Source: Gammaproteobacteria bacterium (GTDB lineage Bacteria; Pseudomonadota; Gammaproteobacteria; GRL18). From it: a stretch of DNA of 64,000 nt. The stretch covers positions 61,389 through 125,388 of the forward strand of contig JADGDG010000012.1 of assembly GCA_016744995.1 (NCBI GenBank). Direction: 5' to 3'. Position numbers and translations under genes: made by a program. Of the stretch, positions 53,131-62,446 are shown one piece after another; positions within the stretch are counted from its first letter, which is position 1, and each line of letters begins with the position of its first letter. Below the pieces are notes generated by a model that worked only from the letters and a program-made list of their open reading frames with translations, did not search any database and was not told where the DNA came from.

Positions 53131-54365
53131 TTAAAAGGTATAACGTACCGTTGTACCAAGAAATATAATATAGTTCTTATCAAACTCACCTTTCACACGC
53201 CCGCCTGCAGTCATTTGATCAACTTTTTCATCCCCGGCATACATGAAAGTTGAACCAATGGCAAAATCCAGATTTTTTTTACCCTTCCAGGCATAAGCAA
53301 CAGATAATTTAATTATTTCATCAAAAGGTAAATCTAAGGTACGATCCTTATCGTCAACTGGTGAACTATCATAAGAAAATCCTGCCGTCATTTCGGACTC
53401 AGGAGTGATTTTTTTTGCAATGCAAAACCAATATGCCAGGTATCTTTGAAATTCCTATCTAATGTCGTAACAATACCATTAATCACACTAATGTTGTTTT
53501 TACTAAATTCTGACCAATCTTCCCAGTCAACATTTGCATAGAAAGTGTGTTCATCATCAATTTGGTATTTCAAACCAACTTCTAACAATTGAGGATTAGT
53601 CCAATCCAGTTCCATCTTCTTTTGGGTTGCTGCTGGCAGAGAGATATTTTTAAATTTAATGTCACCTTCCAGATCTGTATCAAATTCAGCTCGATAAACA
53701 ATGCCTAACGATGTTTTTTCATTTAGTTGATAAGTTAGTCCAATAAAAGGCTGAATTCCCCAGTCATCCAGTTCATCAAAAATTACTTTACCATCAGATG
53801 ATGGATTCGGCGTTGGCAGCGCAATTTCTTGATGAAATTTTGTATAGACTATGGATATACCTGCACCAATAGACAGTTCCTCATTAACCTTATACCCCAA
53901 AGAAGGTGACAGGGCCAAACCTTCCAGACTTACCTCAGTGACAGCATATCGACCGACAAAATCATTACCATAATCCATCCCTCCACCTAGAACACCCACA
54001 GAAGAAAAACCAAAATGGATTTTATCTGTCAGTTTTTTTGTTATAAAAAAAGAGGGTATAGGTGTTATTTCACCGGCATTTCCCCCATCACTACCACCTG
54101 CTTGAGCAATATCTGAATCAAATTTGATTTTAGGAAATAAAATCTGTATACCAGCTGATATAAGATCATCATCAAGTTCAGTCATACCTGCTGGATTGGT
54201 CCATGCTGCATCCGCACTGGAAGTATTGGTGACATTGGCTACACTTGCTGTACCCAGGCTGTTTGGTGTGCCTATTTCTGAAAGATAAAATCCAGCTGAA
54301 TACACCTTTGAACCAAAGACTAATATAATCAACAAGAGTACATGTTTAGTATATAAGCGGGTCAT
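53131..54365 (-). pseudogene. OmpP1/FadL-family outer-membrane porin with frameshift
   Basis: Two frames make one protein. The first (54365-53388) has a signal peptide and FadL family features (LGTASVANVTNTSSADAAWT, NPAGMTELDD) and ends after GFALQKKS. The second (to 53131) continues with ITPESEMTAGFSYDSSPV and ends in the beta strand GTTVRYTF. The break is at a run of eight A (53409-53416 on the minus strand); one more A restores the frame. It may be a real lesion, a sequencing error, or slippage at the A run. FadL porins take up hydrophobic compounds, which fits the sulfatase next door. Confidence 0.8.
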
Positions 54366-54489
54366 AACTTATCCCTCAATAATGTATGCAACACAAAACT
54401 TTGACAACTATTTATTAGTAACTAAGGTTAATAGTATGGTATAAACGAAAAAACATTGTCATCAAAATTCCGAAAATAACCATAAATTA

Positions 54490-55458
54490 TTGATACTAGA
54501 ACAGAACGCAATGATATTACTTAATCAGACATTTGATAGTTTTGAAGAACTTTCTTCTCTTGCCAGCCTTTGGAGTATTGATTTTAGTCAACTGAATTCT
54601 GAGCAATTCAAATCCAGCATATTTCAGGCAAAAACCGATTTAATACTTTTGTCCCATGTGCATTTTGGTTGTGGTGTTGAACATAAGGGAGCCACACCAG
54701 CAGGCATGAGAACGTTTGCGTTGCCTTATGCAGATTGTTCTGAATTTAGCTGGTTTGGGCACAGTGTCAAGCAGAATGATTTATTGATTTTTCCAGTGCA
54801 TGGTGAAAATGATGCTTTCTCCAAAATTGGATTTAAGGTAATGACCTTTAGTTTTCCTGAAAGTGAACTGGTGAAACTTTTTGAAGACAATAGCATTAAT
54901 AAAATTTCTCACTTTCTCAGGCCATGCGAAATGGTTAAAAACATCCCCAATGAATACTTAGATGAATTGAGAGTATTACTCTTTGAACTTGGACAAGCCC
55001 TAAAAGATACTGAACACTCTGAATATCGTTTATCGTTCATTAAAACAGCTGAAAAACAGATCATACTCACCCTCTTTAATGTTCTAATTGAGACTAATTT
55101 AGACTCTCAGAACATCAATCAAAAACATTTTAAATTACTAAAACAAGTGACTAAATATATTGATGATCACATAGACGATAAAATACGTATGCAGGAACTG
55201 TGTCTATTAACCCATGTTTCAGATCGAACCATTCAAAAAATATTTAAAAATGCCATTGGACTGACACCTAAGTCTTATATTTTGGGTAAAAAATTATATA
55301 AGGTCCATCGCCTGTTGTGGAATGAAAAAAACTCTGATGTAACGATAACTGAAATTATTGCTACTACAGGTTTCTGGCATATGGGACAATTTGCAGCAGA
55401 CTATTCAAAGTTATTTGGAGAATTACCTTCAAAAACAATTAAGAGAACCAAACTCTGA
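54490..55458 (+). CDS. AraC-family transcriptional regulator
   Basis: 322 residues. The N-terminal about 200 residues are an unrecognised sensor domain (HFGCGVEHKGATPAGMRTFA). The C-terminal AraC domain has helix-turn-helix MQELCLLTHVSDRTIQKIFK and a second one near GFWHMGQFAADYSKLFGELP. It is divergent from the FadL/sulfatase operon with 124 bp between, so it probably controls it. The start may instead be the ATG at 54511. Confidence 0.85.
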   Translation: MILEQNAMILLNQTFDSFEELSSLASLWSIDFSQLNSEQFKSSIFQAKTDLILLSHVHFGCGVEHKGATPAGMRTFALPYADCSEFSWFGHSVKQNDLLIFPVHGENDAFSKIGFKVMTFSFPESELVKLFEDNSINKISHFLRPCEMVKNIPNEYLDELRVLLFELGQALKDTEHSEYRLSFIKTAEKQIILTLFNVLIETNLDSQNINQKHFKLLKQVTKYIDDHIDDKIRMQELCLLTHVSDRTIQKIFKNAIGLTPKSYILGKKLYKVHRLLWNEKNSDVTITEIIATTGFWHMGQFAADYSKLFGELPSKTIKRTKL

Positions 55459-55661
55459 ATATTCACCACGGCCCAGTACATAAATCATTTCCTGAGGAAA
55501 TTCTTCCTTAAAATGCTTTAATAAAAATGACTCACCTCGTTTTAAACAAACACCTTAATATTTTCCAGCTTTAAGGGCTAATAATTCATAAAAATGTCAC
55601 TAAACTGAAATTCTATTGTAAAAAAGATAGAGGATGATCAACCAAAAAGAAGGTTGATATT

Positions 55662-57404
55662 ATGATCGATATAGAAAAGACAGTTAATGAAAAATTCCCG
55701 GCAATCAAAGATAAAACCGGGGTTAGCATTTTATACAAGATGTTAAGAACAATAACCCATGAAGATGAAATTAATTTATTTATTGAAAGCAACCAGCATT
55801 TACGTGGTTTTTCATTTCTTGATAAGGTACTAGAACATTTCAACTTTTCCTATCGCGTCAGTAATCATTCTATAAATCGGATCCCTTCAGAAGGTCGATT
55901 GATTATTATTGCCAATCATCCAATTGGTTCACTAGATGGTTTGGCATTATTAAAATTAATATCAAGCATCAGAAATGATGTCCGCATTGTAGCAAATGAT
56001 GTCTTAAACCAAATTGAACCACTTAAATCACTATTTTTGCCCATCGATAATATGTCCCAGGATGACTCACAACTAAGGCTTCATAAAAATAACTATAAAT
56101 CCATGCTGACCAGCCTGGCTAAAGAAGAAGCTTTAATTATTTTTCCTGCAGGAGAAGTATCCAGAATTACCCCTAAAGGTGTTAAGGATGGCAAATGGAA
56201 AAAAGGATTTTTAAAGCTCGCAAAAAAAATGAATGCACCAATACTGCCAGTTTTGATTAAAGCTAAGAATTCAGCTCTTTTCTATGGCTTGTCAACAGTC
56301 TATAAGCCATTTGGCACCATGTTATTAACACATGAAATGTTTAATAAAGAAAACGATGAAATTGCATTCCATGTAGGCAAGCCTATTTCCTGTAAAAGCA
56401 CTGAAAAACTTAAACTCAATAAAATTGAATTAGTGAAACGTTTTCGTAAACATTTATATCGATTAGGGAAAAAAGACAGAAACACACAACAATCACTTTT
56501 TGAAACCATAGAGACCATTGCCCATCCTATTAACCGTCAGGAATTGAAAAAAACACTTTACCAGGCAGAAGTATTGGGTAAAACAAACGATGGAAAAAAA
56601 ATATTTCTATATGATTATGACAATGATTCTCCTGTTATGCATGAAATAGGACGATTAAGGGAACTTGCATTTCGCTCTGTTGAAGAAGGCACGGGTTATA
56701 GTAAAGATCTGGATGAGTTTGATCATTATTATAAACACATCATTTTATGGGATGAAAATGATTTAGAAATAGTTGGTGCTTACAGATTAGGTGAATGTCT
56801 CAATATTATTGAAAAAAAAGATATCAATGGCTTATATAGCAGTACTTTATTTGACTTAAAACCAGAAATGGCAAGCTACCTGCCATATGCGATTGAACTC
56901 GGTAGAAGCTTTGTCCAGCCAAGATATTGGGGGCGAAGAAGCCTGGACTATTTATGGTTTGGCATAGGAGCCTATCTACGGACAAGACCAGAAATCAAAT
57001 ATATGTTCGGCCCCGTCAGTTTAAGCAATGCCTACCCGGAAGAAGCAAAACAATTATTGATATCATTTTATGTTCAACAGTTTGGCTCACTTCAGAACTT
57101 AGCACAGGCCAAAACTCCTTATTCTGTCAGTAACAAATACAGTGATTTGTTTGCAGGAGATTATAAGTCAAATTTTAAAAAGCTAAATTATTTTCTTGAT
57201 GCCCTGAATGTTAAAGTGCCGACGCTGTATAAACAATATTCAGAGTTATGCGACAACACCAATGGTAAAAATGGCAGTCAATTTATTGCATTTAATATTG
57301 ATCCAGATTTTAGTGATTGTATCGATGGGCTTGTTCTGGTTTCAGTGGCTCAGATAAAAGCGAAGAAAGCTGAGAGATATATCTATAATGATGAAACCAA
57401 ATAA
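55662..57404 (+). CDS. OlsF-like bifunctional acyltransferase (PlsC-like + GNAT-like)
   Basis: 580 residues. The N-terminal half is a PlsC-like domain with NHPIGSLDG (His86) and IIFPAGEVSR. The C-terminal half is an acyl-ACP N-acyltransferase domain of the OlsB/autoinducer-synthase type (HEIGRLRELAFRSVEEGTGY, LPYAIELGRSFVQPRYWGRR, YMFGPVSLSNAYP). In Serratia OlsF makes ornithine lipid with both activities. A longer hemolysin-like or glycine-lipid variant is possible. Good ribosome site context; stands alone. Confidence 0.83.
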   Translation: MIDIEKTVNEKFPAIKDKTGVSILYKMLRTITHEDEINLFIESNQHLRGFSFLDKVLEHFNFSYRVSNHSINRIPSEGRLIIIANHPIGSLDGLALLKLISSIRNDVRIVANDVLNQIEPLKSLFLPIDNMSQDDSQLRLHKNNYKSMLTSLAKEEALIIFPAGEVSRITPKGVKDGKWKKGFLKLAKKMNAPILPVLIKAKNSALFYGLSTVYKPFGTMLLTHEMFNKENDEIAFHVGKPISCKSTEKLKLNKIELVKRFRKHLYRLGKKDRNTQQSLFETIETIAHPINRQELKKTLYQAEVLGKTNDGKKIFLYDYDNDSPVMHEIGRLRELAFRSVEEGTGYSKDLDEFDHYYKHIILWDENDLEIVGAYRLGECLNIIEKKDINGLYSSTLFDLKPEMASYLPYAIELGRSFVQPRYWGRRSLDYLWFGIGAYLRTRPEIKYMFGPVSLSNAYPEEAKQLLISFYVQQFGSLQNLAQAKTPYSVSNKYSDLFAGDYKSNFKKLNYFLDALNVKVPTLYKQYSELCDNTNGKNGSQFIAFNIDPDFSDCIDGLVLVSVAQIKAKKAERYIYNDETK

Positions 57405-57413
57405 TAAGAGAGC

Positions 57414-57707
57414 TTACTTAGAGCTTTTATTTAAAAAATCAATGATTAGAGATTCAATGAGCTTTTGAATACTGGTTTCATTCTCAATTGCTTTTATTTT
57501 TAATGCTTTAAGAGTTTGTTTGTCCAGGCGTAACGAGGTGCTTTTTTTGGTATTATTACTACTTTTAGCCTTTTTTTTGTTCTCGCCAGGAGCTGAGATT
57601 TGAGTGCTGCTGACTTCATTTTTTTGGCTTGTTTCAGAATTTCTTGTTTCAGAATTTATTGTGGACTTCTGAGCATCTACCTTTTTTTTGCTTAGTTTTT
57701 TTTTCAC
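57414..57707 (-). CDS. Lys/Ser-rich protein with C-terminal ribbon-helix-helix-like segment
   Basis: 97 residues. The first 55 are Lys/Ser/Asn-rich and look disordered. The last 40, TSLRLDKQTLKALKIKAIEN then IQKLIESLIIDFLNKS, fit a MetJ/Arc-type ribbon-helix-helix DNA-binding fold. No toxin partner is adjacent, so it may be a lone regulator. It could bind the palindrome at 58048-58071 (speculative). Confidence 0.65.
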   Translation of the reverse strand: MKKKLSKKKVDAQKSTINSETRNSETSQKNEVSSTQISAPGENKKKAKSSNNTKKSTSLRLDKQTLKALKIKAIENETSIQKLIESLIIDFLNKSSK

Positions 57708-57907
57708 CTGATAATACCTTCAAAAGTAGAAAATTTATATTCGGTGGCAAGAATAAGCATTAATACTGATCATTGCAAGAACAAATGGGCCTAAATAAAA
57801 ATTTATGCCCATTGTTTTAAGCAATAATTGGCCAAAGATACTATGATAATTTGAGTATTTTCAAATAAATTAACGATAGTTCGTTATGACCTAAAGCCAA
57901 TTTATTA

Positions 57908-58018
57908 TTACTTTTTCATCGATTTCTTTAATTTTTTAATCTTCTTTGCTTGTTTAGAAATTTTAGCATTTCTTGATTTAATTTCTTTTTTAATCTTCTT
58001 AGCTTTTTTATTAGCCAT
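57908..58018 (-). CDS. 36-residue highly basic small protein
   Basis: Starts MANKKAKKIKKEIKSRNAKI, then continues with Lys and Ser; 19 of 36 residues are Lys. A clear ribosome site GAGGA lies 8 bases before the ATG. A strong promoter and a 24-bp perfect palindrome precede it, so expression looks real and regulated. Possible roles are nucleic-acid or polyanion binding; no family recognised. Confidence 0.65.
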   Translation of the reverse strand: MANKKAKKIKKEIKSRNAKISKQAKKIKKLKKSMKK

Positions 58019-58047
58019 TGTATAATCCTCATAAGTTATTTTAAAGG

Positions 58048-58107
58048 TGACGTAATGACGTCATTACGTCAGTAAAACTATAATAGTTTATTTAAAATTT
58101 ATGTCAA
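58048..58107 (-). promoter_or_regulatory. Strong promoter with 24-bp palindromic operator
   Basis: On the minus strand TTGACA (58102-58107), 16 bp, TATTAT (58080-58085), then the palindrome 58048-58071 (TGACGTAATGAC and its exact complement GTCATTACGTCA) right over the first transcribed bases. The central TGACGTCA is flanked by two near copies. A classic repressor-site position, controlling the 36-residue protein. The sequence from 58108 to 58328 shows nothing else. Confidence 0.75.
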
Positions 58108-58328
58108 GAAATTTTTTAACAGCCTTCAATAATGTAACATCAGTGTGCTACATAACTGCTGTTTAAATGAATAGTATGCTTTCCTCTGGTTCTTGTCGAT
58201 TTTAGATACTTTTTCAAAACCAGAAGAATTAGGTGAACAATTTATATTTAATTGCGAGTGCAATTAATAGATTCCATCATAAGTATTACCATATATTCTT
58301 AAAAAGACATTTTTTTCTTGCGAACACA

Positions 58329-58350
58329 AATGTAATGTTATAACATTTCA
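58329..58350 (+). promoter_or_regulatory. zur: Zur box upstream of zur and zinc operon
   Basis: AATGTTATAACATT (58334-58347) is a perfect palindrome inside AATGTAATGTTATAACATTT, a good match to the GAAATGTTATAATATAACATTTC-type Zur site. It lies 32 bases before the zur start, so autoregulation is likely. Confidence 0.8.
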
Positions 58351-58381
58351 TCCATAAATTAATTATCTGATTAAAAAATAC

Positions 58382-58855
58382 ATGAAACACACTTTAAATA
58401 AAAATAAACAAGAAATTTTACAGGCTGCTCAGAAACAGTGCCTGAAGCATGATTTACGCTTCACAAGCAAACGCAGCAACGTGCTTCAATTGATGTTACA
58501 TGAGAATAAACCACTATCAGCATATGACATTATGGCTGACTACAAAACTCAATATAATCAAAGTATTTCTGCCGTATCGGTCTATCGGATGCTGGATTTT
58601 TTAATCCATGCCCAGTTAGTACATAAATTAGCCAGCAGCAGCCAGTATATAGTCTGTTCACATATCACATGCCATCACGCGCATGAAACACCGCAATTAT
58701 TAATTTGCGATACTTGCCATCAGGTTGAAGAAATAGGCATTGGAACATTACTGACCTCTGAATTAGAGGCCAATATTGCTGCTACAGGTTTTAAATTACA
58801 GCACCAGCAATTAGAACTGCATGGGGTATGCAGTAGTTGCCAGAAGTTACACTAA
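58382..58855 (+). CDS. zur: Fur-family zinc regulator (Zur)
   Basis: 157 residues. Winged helix N-terminal half (RFTSKRSNVLQLMLHENKPL, SVYRMLDFLIHAQLVHKL). The C-terminal part has the metal sites CSHITCHHAHET, CDTCHQVEEIG and a final CSSC. The double CxxC and HxH pattern, the Zur box upstream and the zinc-type operon downstream point to Zur rather than Fur. First gene of a five-gene run. Confidence 0.88.
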   Translation: MKHTLNKNKQEILQAAQKQCLKHDLRFTSKRSNVLQLMLHENKPLSAYDIMADYKTQYNQSISAVSVYRMLDFLIHAQLVHKLASSSQYIVCSHITCHHAHETPQLLICDTCHQVEEIGIGTLLTSELEANIAATGFKLQHQQLELHGVCSSCQKLH

Positions 58856-58882
58856 TCCCTTACACTAACCTGAGGTTAAATC

Positions 58883-59461
58883 ATGTATAAATCAGTCTGT
58901 TTTTTGTCATTGGCAATGGCATCCAGTTTTTCTTATGCCGAGTCAGCACATCAACACGGTATAGCATTATTAGATATTGTTATGTCAAAACAACAACTTG
59001 TAATTGAACTGCACAGCCCTGCTAACAATATTCTAGGATTTGAGCATCAACCAAAAACCGAAGCACAACAACAGCAGCTGACTAACAGTCTGTCCTTACT
59101 GAAGCAAGCGGAGAGTTTATATATCGTTCCAGCACAAGCCGGATGCGCATTAAAACAGGTTCAGATTGAAAACCCTTTTAAGTCCGGGGAGCATAAAGAA
59201 CATGAGGAACATGAAGAACATGAAGAACATGAAGAACATGAAGAACATGAAGAGCATGAAGAGCATGAAGAGCATACAGACATAACTGTATCTTACTCAT
59301 ACCATTGTCAACAATCTCAGCACTTGAAAAGCATTAATACTAAAGGTTTATTTAAAAATTTTCCTAACATTGAAACCCTGCAGGTACAGTGGGTCAATGA
59401 AAAAAAACAATCAGCTAAAACACTAACTCAGGCAGATACTCTCATTGAATTTAATCAGTAA
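58883..59461 (+). CDS. zrgA: DUF2796 periplasmic zinc-binding protein (ZrgA-like)
   Basis: 192 residues. Signal peptide residues 1-19. HQHGIALLDIVMSKQQLVIE and ELHSPANNILGFEHQP match DUF2796, the ZrgA family of Zur-controlled zinc uptake described in Vibrio. Residues about 104-131 are a His/Glu tract (HEEHEEHEE), a likely metal-chelating loop. Length is normal for the family. It precedes an ABC transporter and DUF3299 gene, the usual zrg neighbours. Confidence 0.85.
   Translation: MYKSVCFLSLAMASSFSYAESAHQHGIALLDIVMSKQQLVIELHSPANNILGFEHQPKTEAQQQQLTNSLSLLKQAESLYIVPAQAGCALKQVQIENPFKSGEHKEHEEHEEHEEHEEHEEHEEHEEHEEHTDITVSYSYHCQQSQHLKSINTKGLFKNFPNIETLQVQWVNEKKQSAKTLTQADTLIEFNQ
59189..59275 (+). repeat. 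9-bp tandem repeat encoding His-Glu-Glu
   Basis: About nine copies of GAACATGAA or GAGCATGAA, with little drift, coding for HEE. Copy number can change by slippage and would alter the metal-binding loop length without breaking the frame. Confidence 0.85.
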
Positions 59462-59467
59462 TTTTTT

Positions 59468-60169
59468 ATGAACAAGCAAGTCATCCATTTAAGTAATATA
59501 CGCTTTCGTTATTCAACGCAGGATAAGGATATTTTAAATATTGAGAATTTGCAGGTGTATGAAGGCGAACACCTTTTTATTCAGGGCAGCAGCGGTAGTG
59601 GAAAAACCACATTACTCAATATTATCACAGGCATTAACCAAGCTTACACAGGGGATGTGAAGATACTGGATAAATCGTTGCAAAAGATGTCAGTTATTCA
59701 ACGAGATCAGTTTCGAGTCGATGAGCTGGGGGTAATTTTTCAGCAATTTAATTTATTGCCTTACTTATCTTTGTTGGAAAATGTACAACTACCCTGCTGG
59801 TTTTCTAAACAACGAAAGCATTTGGCTGGAAACACCAGTCAAATGGCAAAACGTTTATTAAATGAATTGGATATTCCTGAAAAACTCTTTAACAAAGCAG
59901 TCAATACGCTTAGTACAGGCCAGCAGCAGCGAGTTGCAATGGCACGTGCATTAATAGGACAACCTAAAATAATTATTGCTGATGAGCCCACCTCTGCTCT
60001 GGATTCCAATAACCGCAAACGTTTCTTAGATCTATTATTTTTAGAGGCAGACAAACAGGGCAGCACGGTGGTGTTTGTCAGCCATGATTCATATATGGCA
60101 CAATATTTTCCACACAAAATTGAATTATCAGAAATTAATAGAATAAATTCTGACCTGGCTGCAGCATAA
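59468..60169 (+). CDS. ABC transporter ATP-binding protein (LolD/MacB type)
   Basis: 233 residues. Walker A GSSGSGKTTLL, signature LSTGQQQRVAMARAL, Walker B IIIADEPTSALD, H-loop VFVSHDS. Belongs to the LolD/MacB ATPase group. It works with the FtsX-type permease 6 bp downstream as the inner-membrane part of the ZrgA-linked zinc system. Start 6 bp after the zrgA stop. Confidence 0.88.
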   Translation: MNKQVIHLSNIRFRYSTQDKDILNIENLQVYEGEHLFIQGSSGSGKTTLLNIITGINQAYTGDVKILDKSLQKMSVIQRDQFRVDELGVIFQQFNLLPYLSLLENVQLPCWFSKQRKHLAGNTSQMAKRLLNELDIPEKLFNKAVNTLSTGQQQRVAMARALIGQPKIIIADEPTSALDSNNRKRFLDLLFLEADKQGSTVVFVSHDSYMAQYFPHKIELSEINRINSDLAAA

Positions 60170-60175
60170 TATCCT

Positions 60176-61432
60176 ATGAAATTATTAACTATTGCAATAA
60201 AAAGTGCCTGGAATCGAAAAATCAGTTTATCACTGGCTATATTTTCAATTGCAATGAGTATCTTATTATTATTAGGCGTGGACAATATACGCAAACAAGC
60301 AAAAAATACCTTTATCAATACCATTTCACAAACAGACTTAATTGTTGGTGCACGGAGTAGTCCTGTTAACTTGTTATTGTATAGTATTTTTCATATTGGC
60401 AGTGCAACCAATAATGTTTCATATAAAGCCTATCAACACATCAAAGCCCAGAAAAATGTCAAATGGGCTGTACCTCTCTCCTTAGGTGATTCCCATCGTG
60501 GTTTTCGTGTCATGGGCACTAATAGTGATTATTTCCGTTACTATCACTATGCCAATGAACAAAGCTTACAGTTTCAGCAAGGCTTTCCTTTTATAACTGT
60601 CTACGATGCAGTTATTGGCTATGATGTTGCCCAGGCACTTCACTATAAATTAGGTGATGAAATTATTCTCAGTCATGGCCTTGCTGCACTCAAACAGGCT
60701 CAGCATGATGATAAACCTTTTCGTATTGTTGGAATTTTAAACAAAACCAATACCCCGGTTGACCGCACAGTGCTCGTTTCTTTACAAGGTATAGAAGCCA
60801 TTCATATCGACTGGCAATCCGGCACCCGCTCGCCGATTAAAATCTCTGCTGAAACAGCTGCTAAAATGGGCCTGGAGCCTAAAAGCATCACCGCTTTTAT
60901 GCTTGGGGTAGAAAATAAAATGACTATTTTCCGGCTACAGCGACAAATCAACCAATATGCTAATGAGCCTTTATCAGCAATCATCCCCGGCTCAACTCTG
61001 GCCTATTTATGGCAAACCATAGGTCAGTTTGAACAAATATTGATGGTAGTTTCTGCGCTGGTTTTAATGACGGGTTTAATGGGCTTACTGACCACTTTAT
61101 TAACCACATTAAATGAACGTCGCCGTGAAATGGCAGTACTCAGAGCAGTCGGTGCACACGCTTACCATGTCATCATTCTCTTTATGCTGGAAAGCATGTT
61201 TGTCGTTGTTACCGGATGTTTACTGGGGATCATGTTATTATATGCCATACTAACGACTGTGCAGTCTTTTATTGCAAATAATTACGGCATACATCTGGTA
61301 GTTAATCCACCTGATACACAGCAGCTCTTAATATTTCTTATAGCAGTATTACTGAGCATACTATTAAGCTTGATTCCTGGATTTATTGCTTATAAACGTT
61401 CACTACAAGATGGCCTGATGGTAAAAATATAA
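60176..61432 (+). CDS. FtsX/MacB-type ABC permease
   Basis: 418 residues. One helix near the N-terminus (about 16-37), a large periplasmic domain, and three C-terminal helices (about 280-410) with the FtsX core TTLNERRREMAVLRAVGAHA. Such proteins transmit energy to periplasmic or outer-membrane partners rather than transport zinc directly. Pairs with the ATPase upstream. Confidence 0.88.
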   Translation: MKLLTIAIKSAWNRKISLSLAIFSIAMSILLLLGVDNIRKQAKNTFINTISQTDLIVGARSSPVNLLLYSIFHIGSATNNVSYKAYQHIKAQKNVKWAVPLSLGDSHRGFRVMGTNSDYFRYYHYANEQSLQFQQGFPFITVYDAVIGYDVAQALHYKLGDEIILSHGLAALKQAQHDDKPFRIVGILNKTNTPVDRTVLVSLQGIEAIHIDWQSGTRSPIKISAETAAKMGLEPKSITAFMLGVENKMTIFRLQRQINQYANEPLSAIIPGSTLAYLWQTIGQFEQILMVVSALVLMTGLMGLLTTLLTTLNERRREMAVLRAVGAHAYHVIILFMLESMFVVVTGCLLGIMLLYAILTTVQSFIANNYGIHLVVNPPDTQQLLIFLIAVLLSILLSLIPGFIAYKRSLQDGLMVKI

Positions 61433-61435
61433 GTC

Positions 61436-62029
61436 ATGAATTTAAAAATAATCTACCTCTTATTGTTATTATTTACACTGGTTGCCTGTGAGAATAGCAA
61501 TCAAGATACCGCCAGTGAAACTTCTCCAAAAGAAACACCACAAGTGGAAAGCCTTACCACCATTGACTGGGATAATTTAATCGCGGCATCTCATAGTGAA
61601 GAGGCTATACTAGCTAAATATCAGAAACAGATTGACAGCTTAGAGGAGGATAGTCCTGAGCTGGGTGAGCTCTATTCAAAAATTTATAGCGAACTGGACA
61701 ATGCACCTTTAAATAAAGCAATACACAACAAATGGATCAAGATATCTGGATTTATTGCACCTCTCAGCTATCACAGTGGCAACATTACTGAATTTTTATT
61801 AGTACCTTATTTTGGGGCTTGCATTCATGTACCAGCACCGCCAGTTAACCAAACTGTATTGGTAAAGACTGCTTCAGATAAAGGTATAAAGCTCGAAGAT
61901 TCATTTGAACCTGTCTGGGTTTCTGGTCAGATACAACTTGAAGGTAAAAAAACGGATATTGGTACAGCGGGTTATAGTATAAAAAATGCTAACATTGAGC
62001 TCTACACGGAGGATCAGATTAACTTATAA
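61436..62029 (+). CDS. DUF3299 lipoprotein
   Basis: 197 residues. Lipobox LVAC (Cys18). The C-terminal domain has WIKISGFIAPLSYHSGNITE and FLLVPYFGACIHVPAPPVNQ, the DUF3299 pattern. DUF3299 proteins go with DUF2796 and MacB-type genes in zinc loci. It lies 3 bp after the permease and is the last gene of the operon. Confidence 0.87.
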   Translation: MNLKIIYLLLLLFTLVACENSNQDTASETSPKETPQVESLTTIDWDNLIAASHSEEAILAKYQKQIDSLEEDSPELGELYSKIYSELDNAPLNKAIHNKWIKISGFIAPLSYHSGNITEFLLVPYFGACIHVPAPPVNQTVLVKTASDKGIKLEDSFEPVWVSGQIQLEGKKTDIGTAGYSIKNANIELYTEDQINL

Positions 62030-62116
62030 TCAAGCAAACAAGCATGCTTAAAATATCTTTTTTACATAAGCTCCGATAATTTTCTATCCTTGCCGTGTCT
62101 GTATTTAATTCCTTGT

Positions 62117-62359
62117 TTATTTCTGTGTTTTTTTCAGCAATTTAATTGCTTCCACAGAAACAGGAGTTAATTGATTATTTTTTATTTCCAGACAATCAAT
62201 AATTTGTTTTTTCATTGATCTGGCCCAGAAACGAACCAGGTGTTCAGCCATAGCATCAGCCGCCTCTTTCTGAGTTTTTCCCGGTGCAATATTACAGGCA
62301 ATCTGATTAGCCATTTTTATTAAAACATCCGGGGCTTGTACATCCTGCGCACTATTCAT
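62117..62359 (-). CDS. fdsD: NAD-dependent formate dehydrogenase subunit delta
   Basis: 80 residues. LIKMANQIACNIAP and VRFWARSMKKQIID match the FdsD family, the small subunit of soluble NAD-linked Mo/W formate dehydrogenases. It follows fdhD (87-bp gap) and the catalytic subunit gene on the same strand. It converges with the zinc operon. Confidence 0.88.
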   Translation of the reverse strand: MNSAQDVQAPDVLIKMANQIACNIAPGKTQKEAADAMAEHLVRFWARSMKKQIIDCLEIKNNQLTPVSVEAIKLLKKTQK

Positions 62360-62446
62360 TTAAAACCTCAATTTGATAATTGATATAACACTCACTCTGC
62401 TAATCCTGCCGTTCAACTATAAGAAAGTCTAAGATAAACATTAGCC

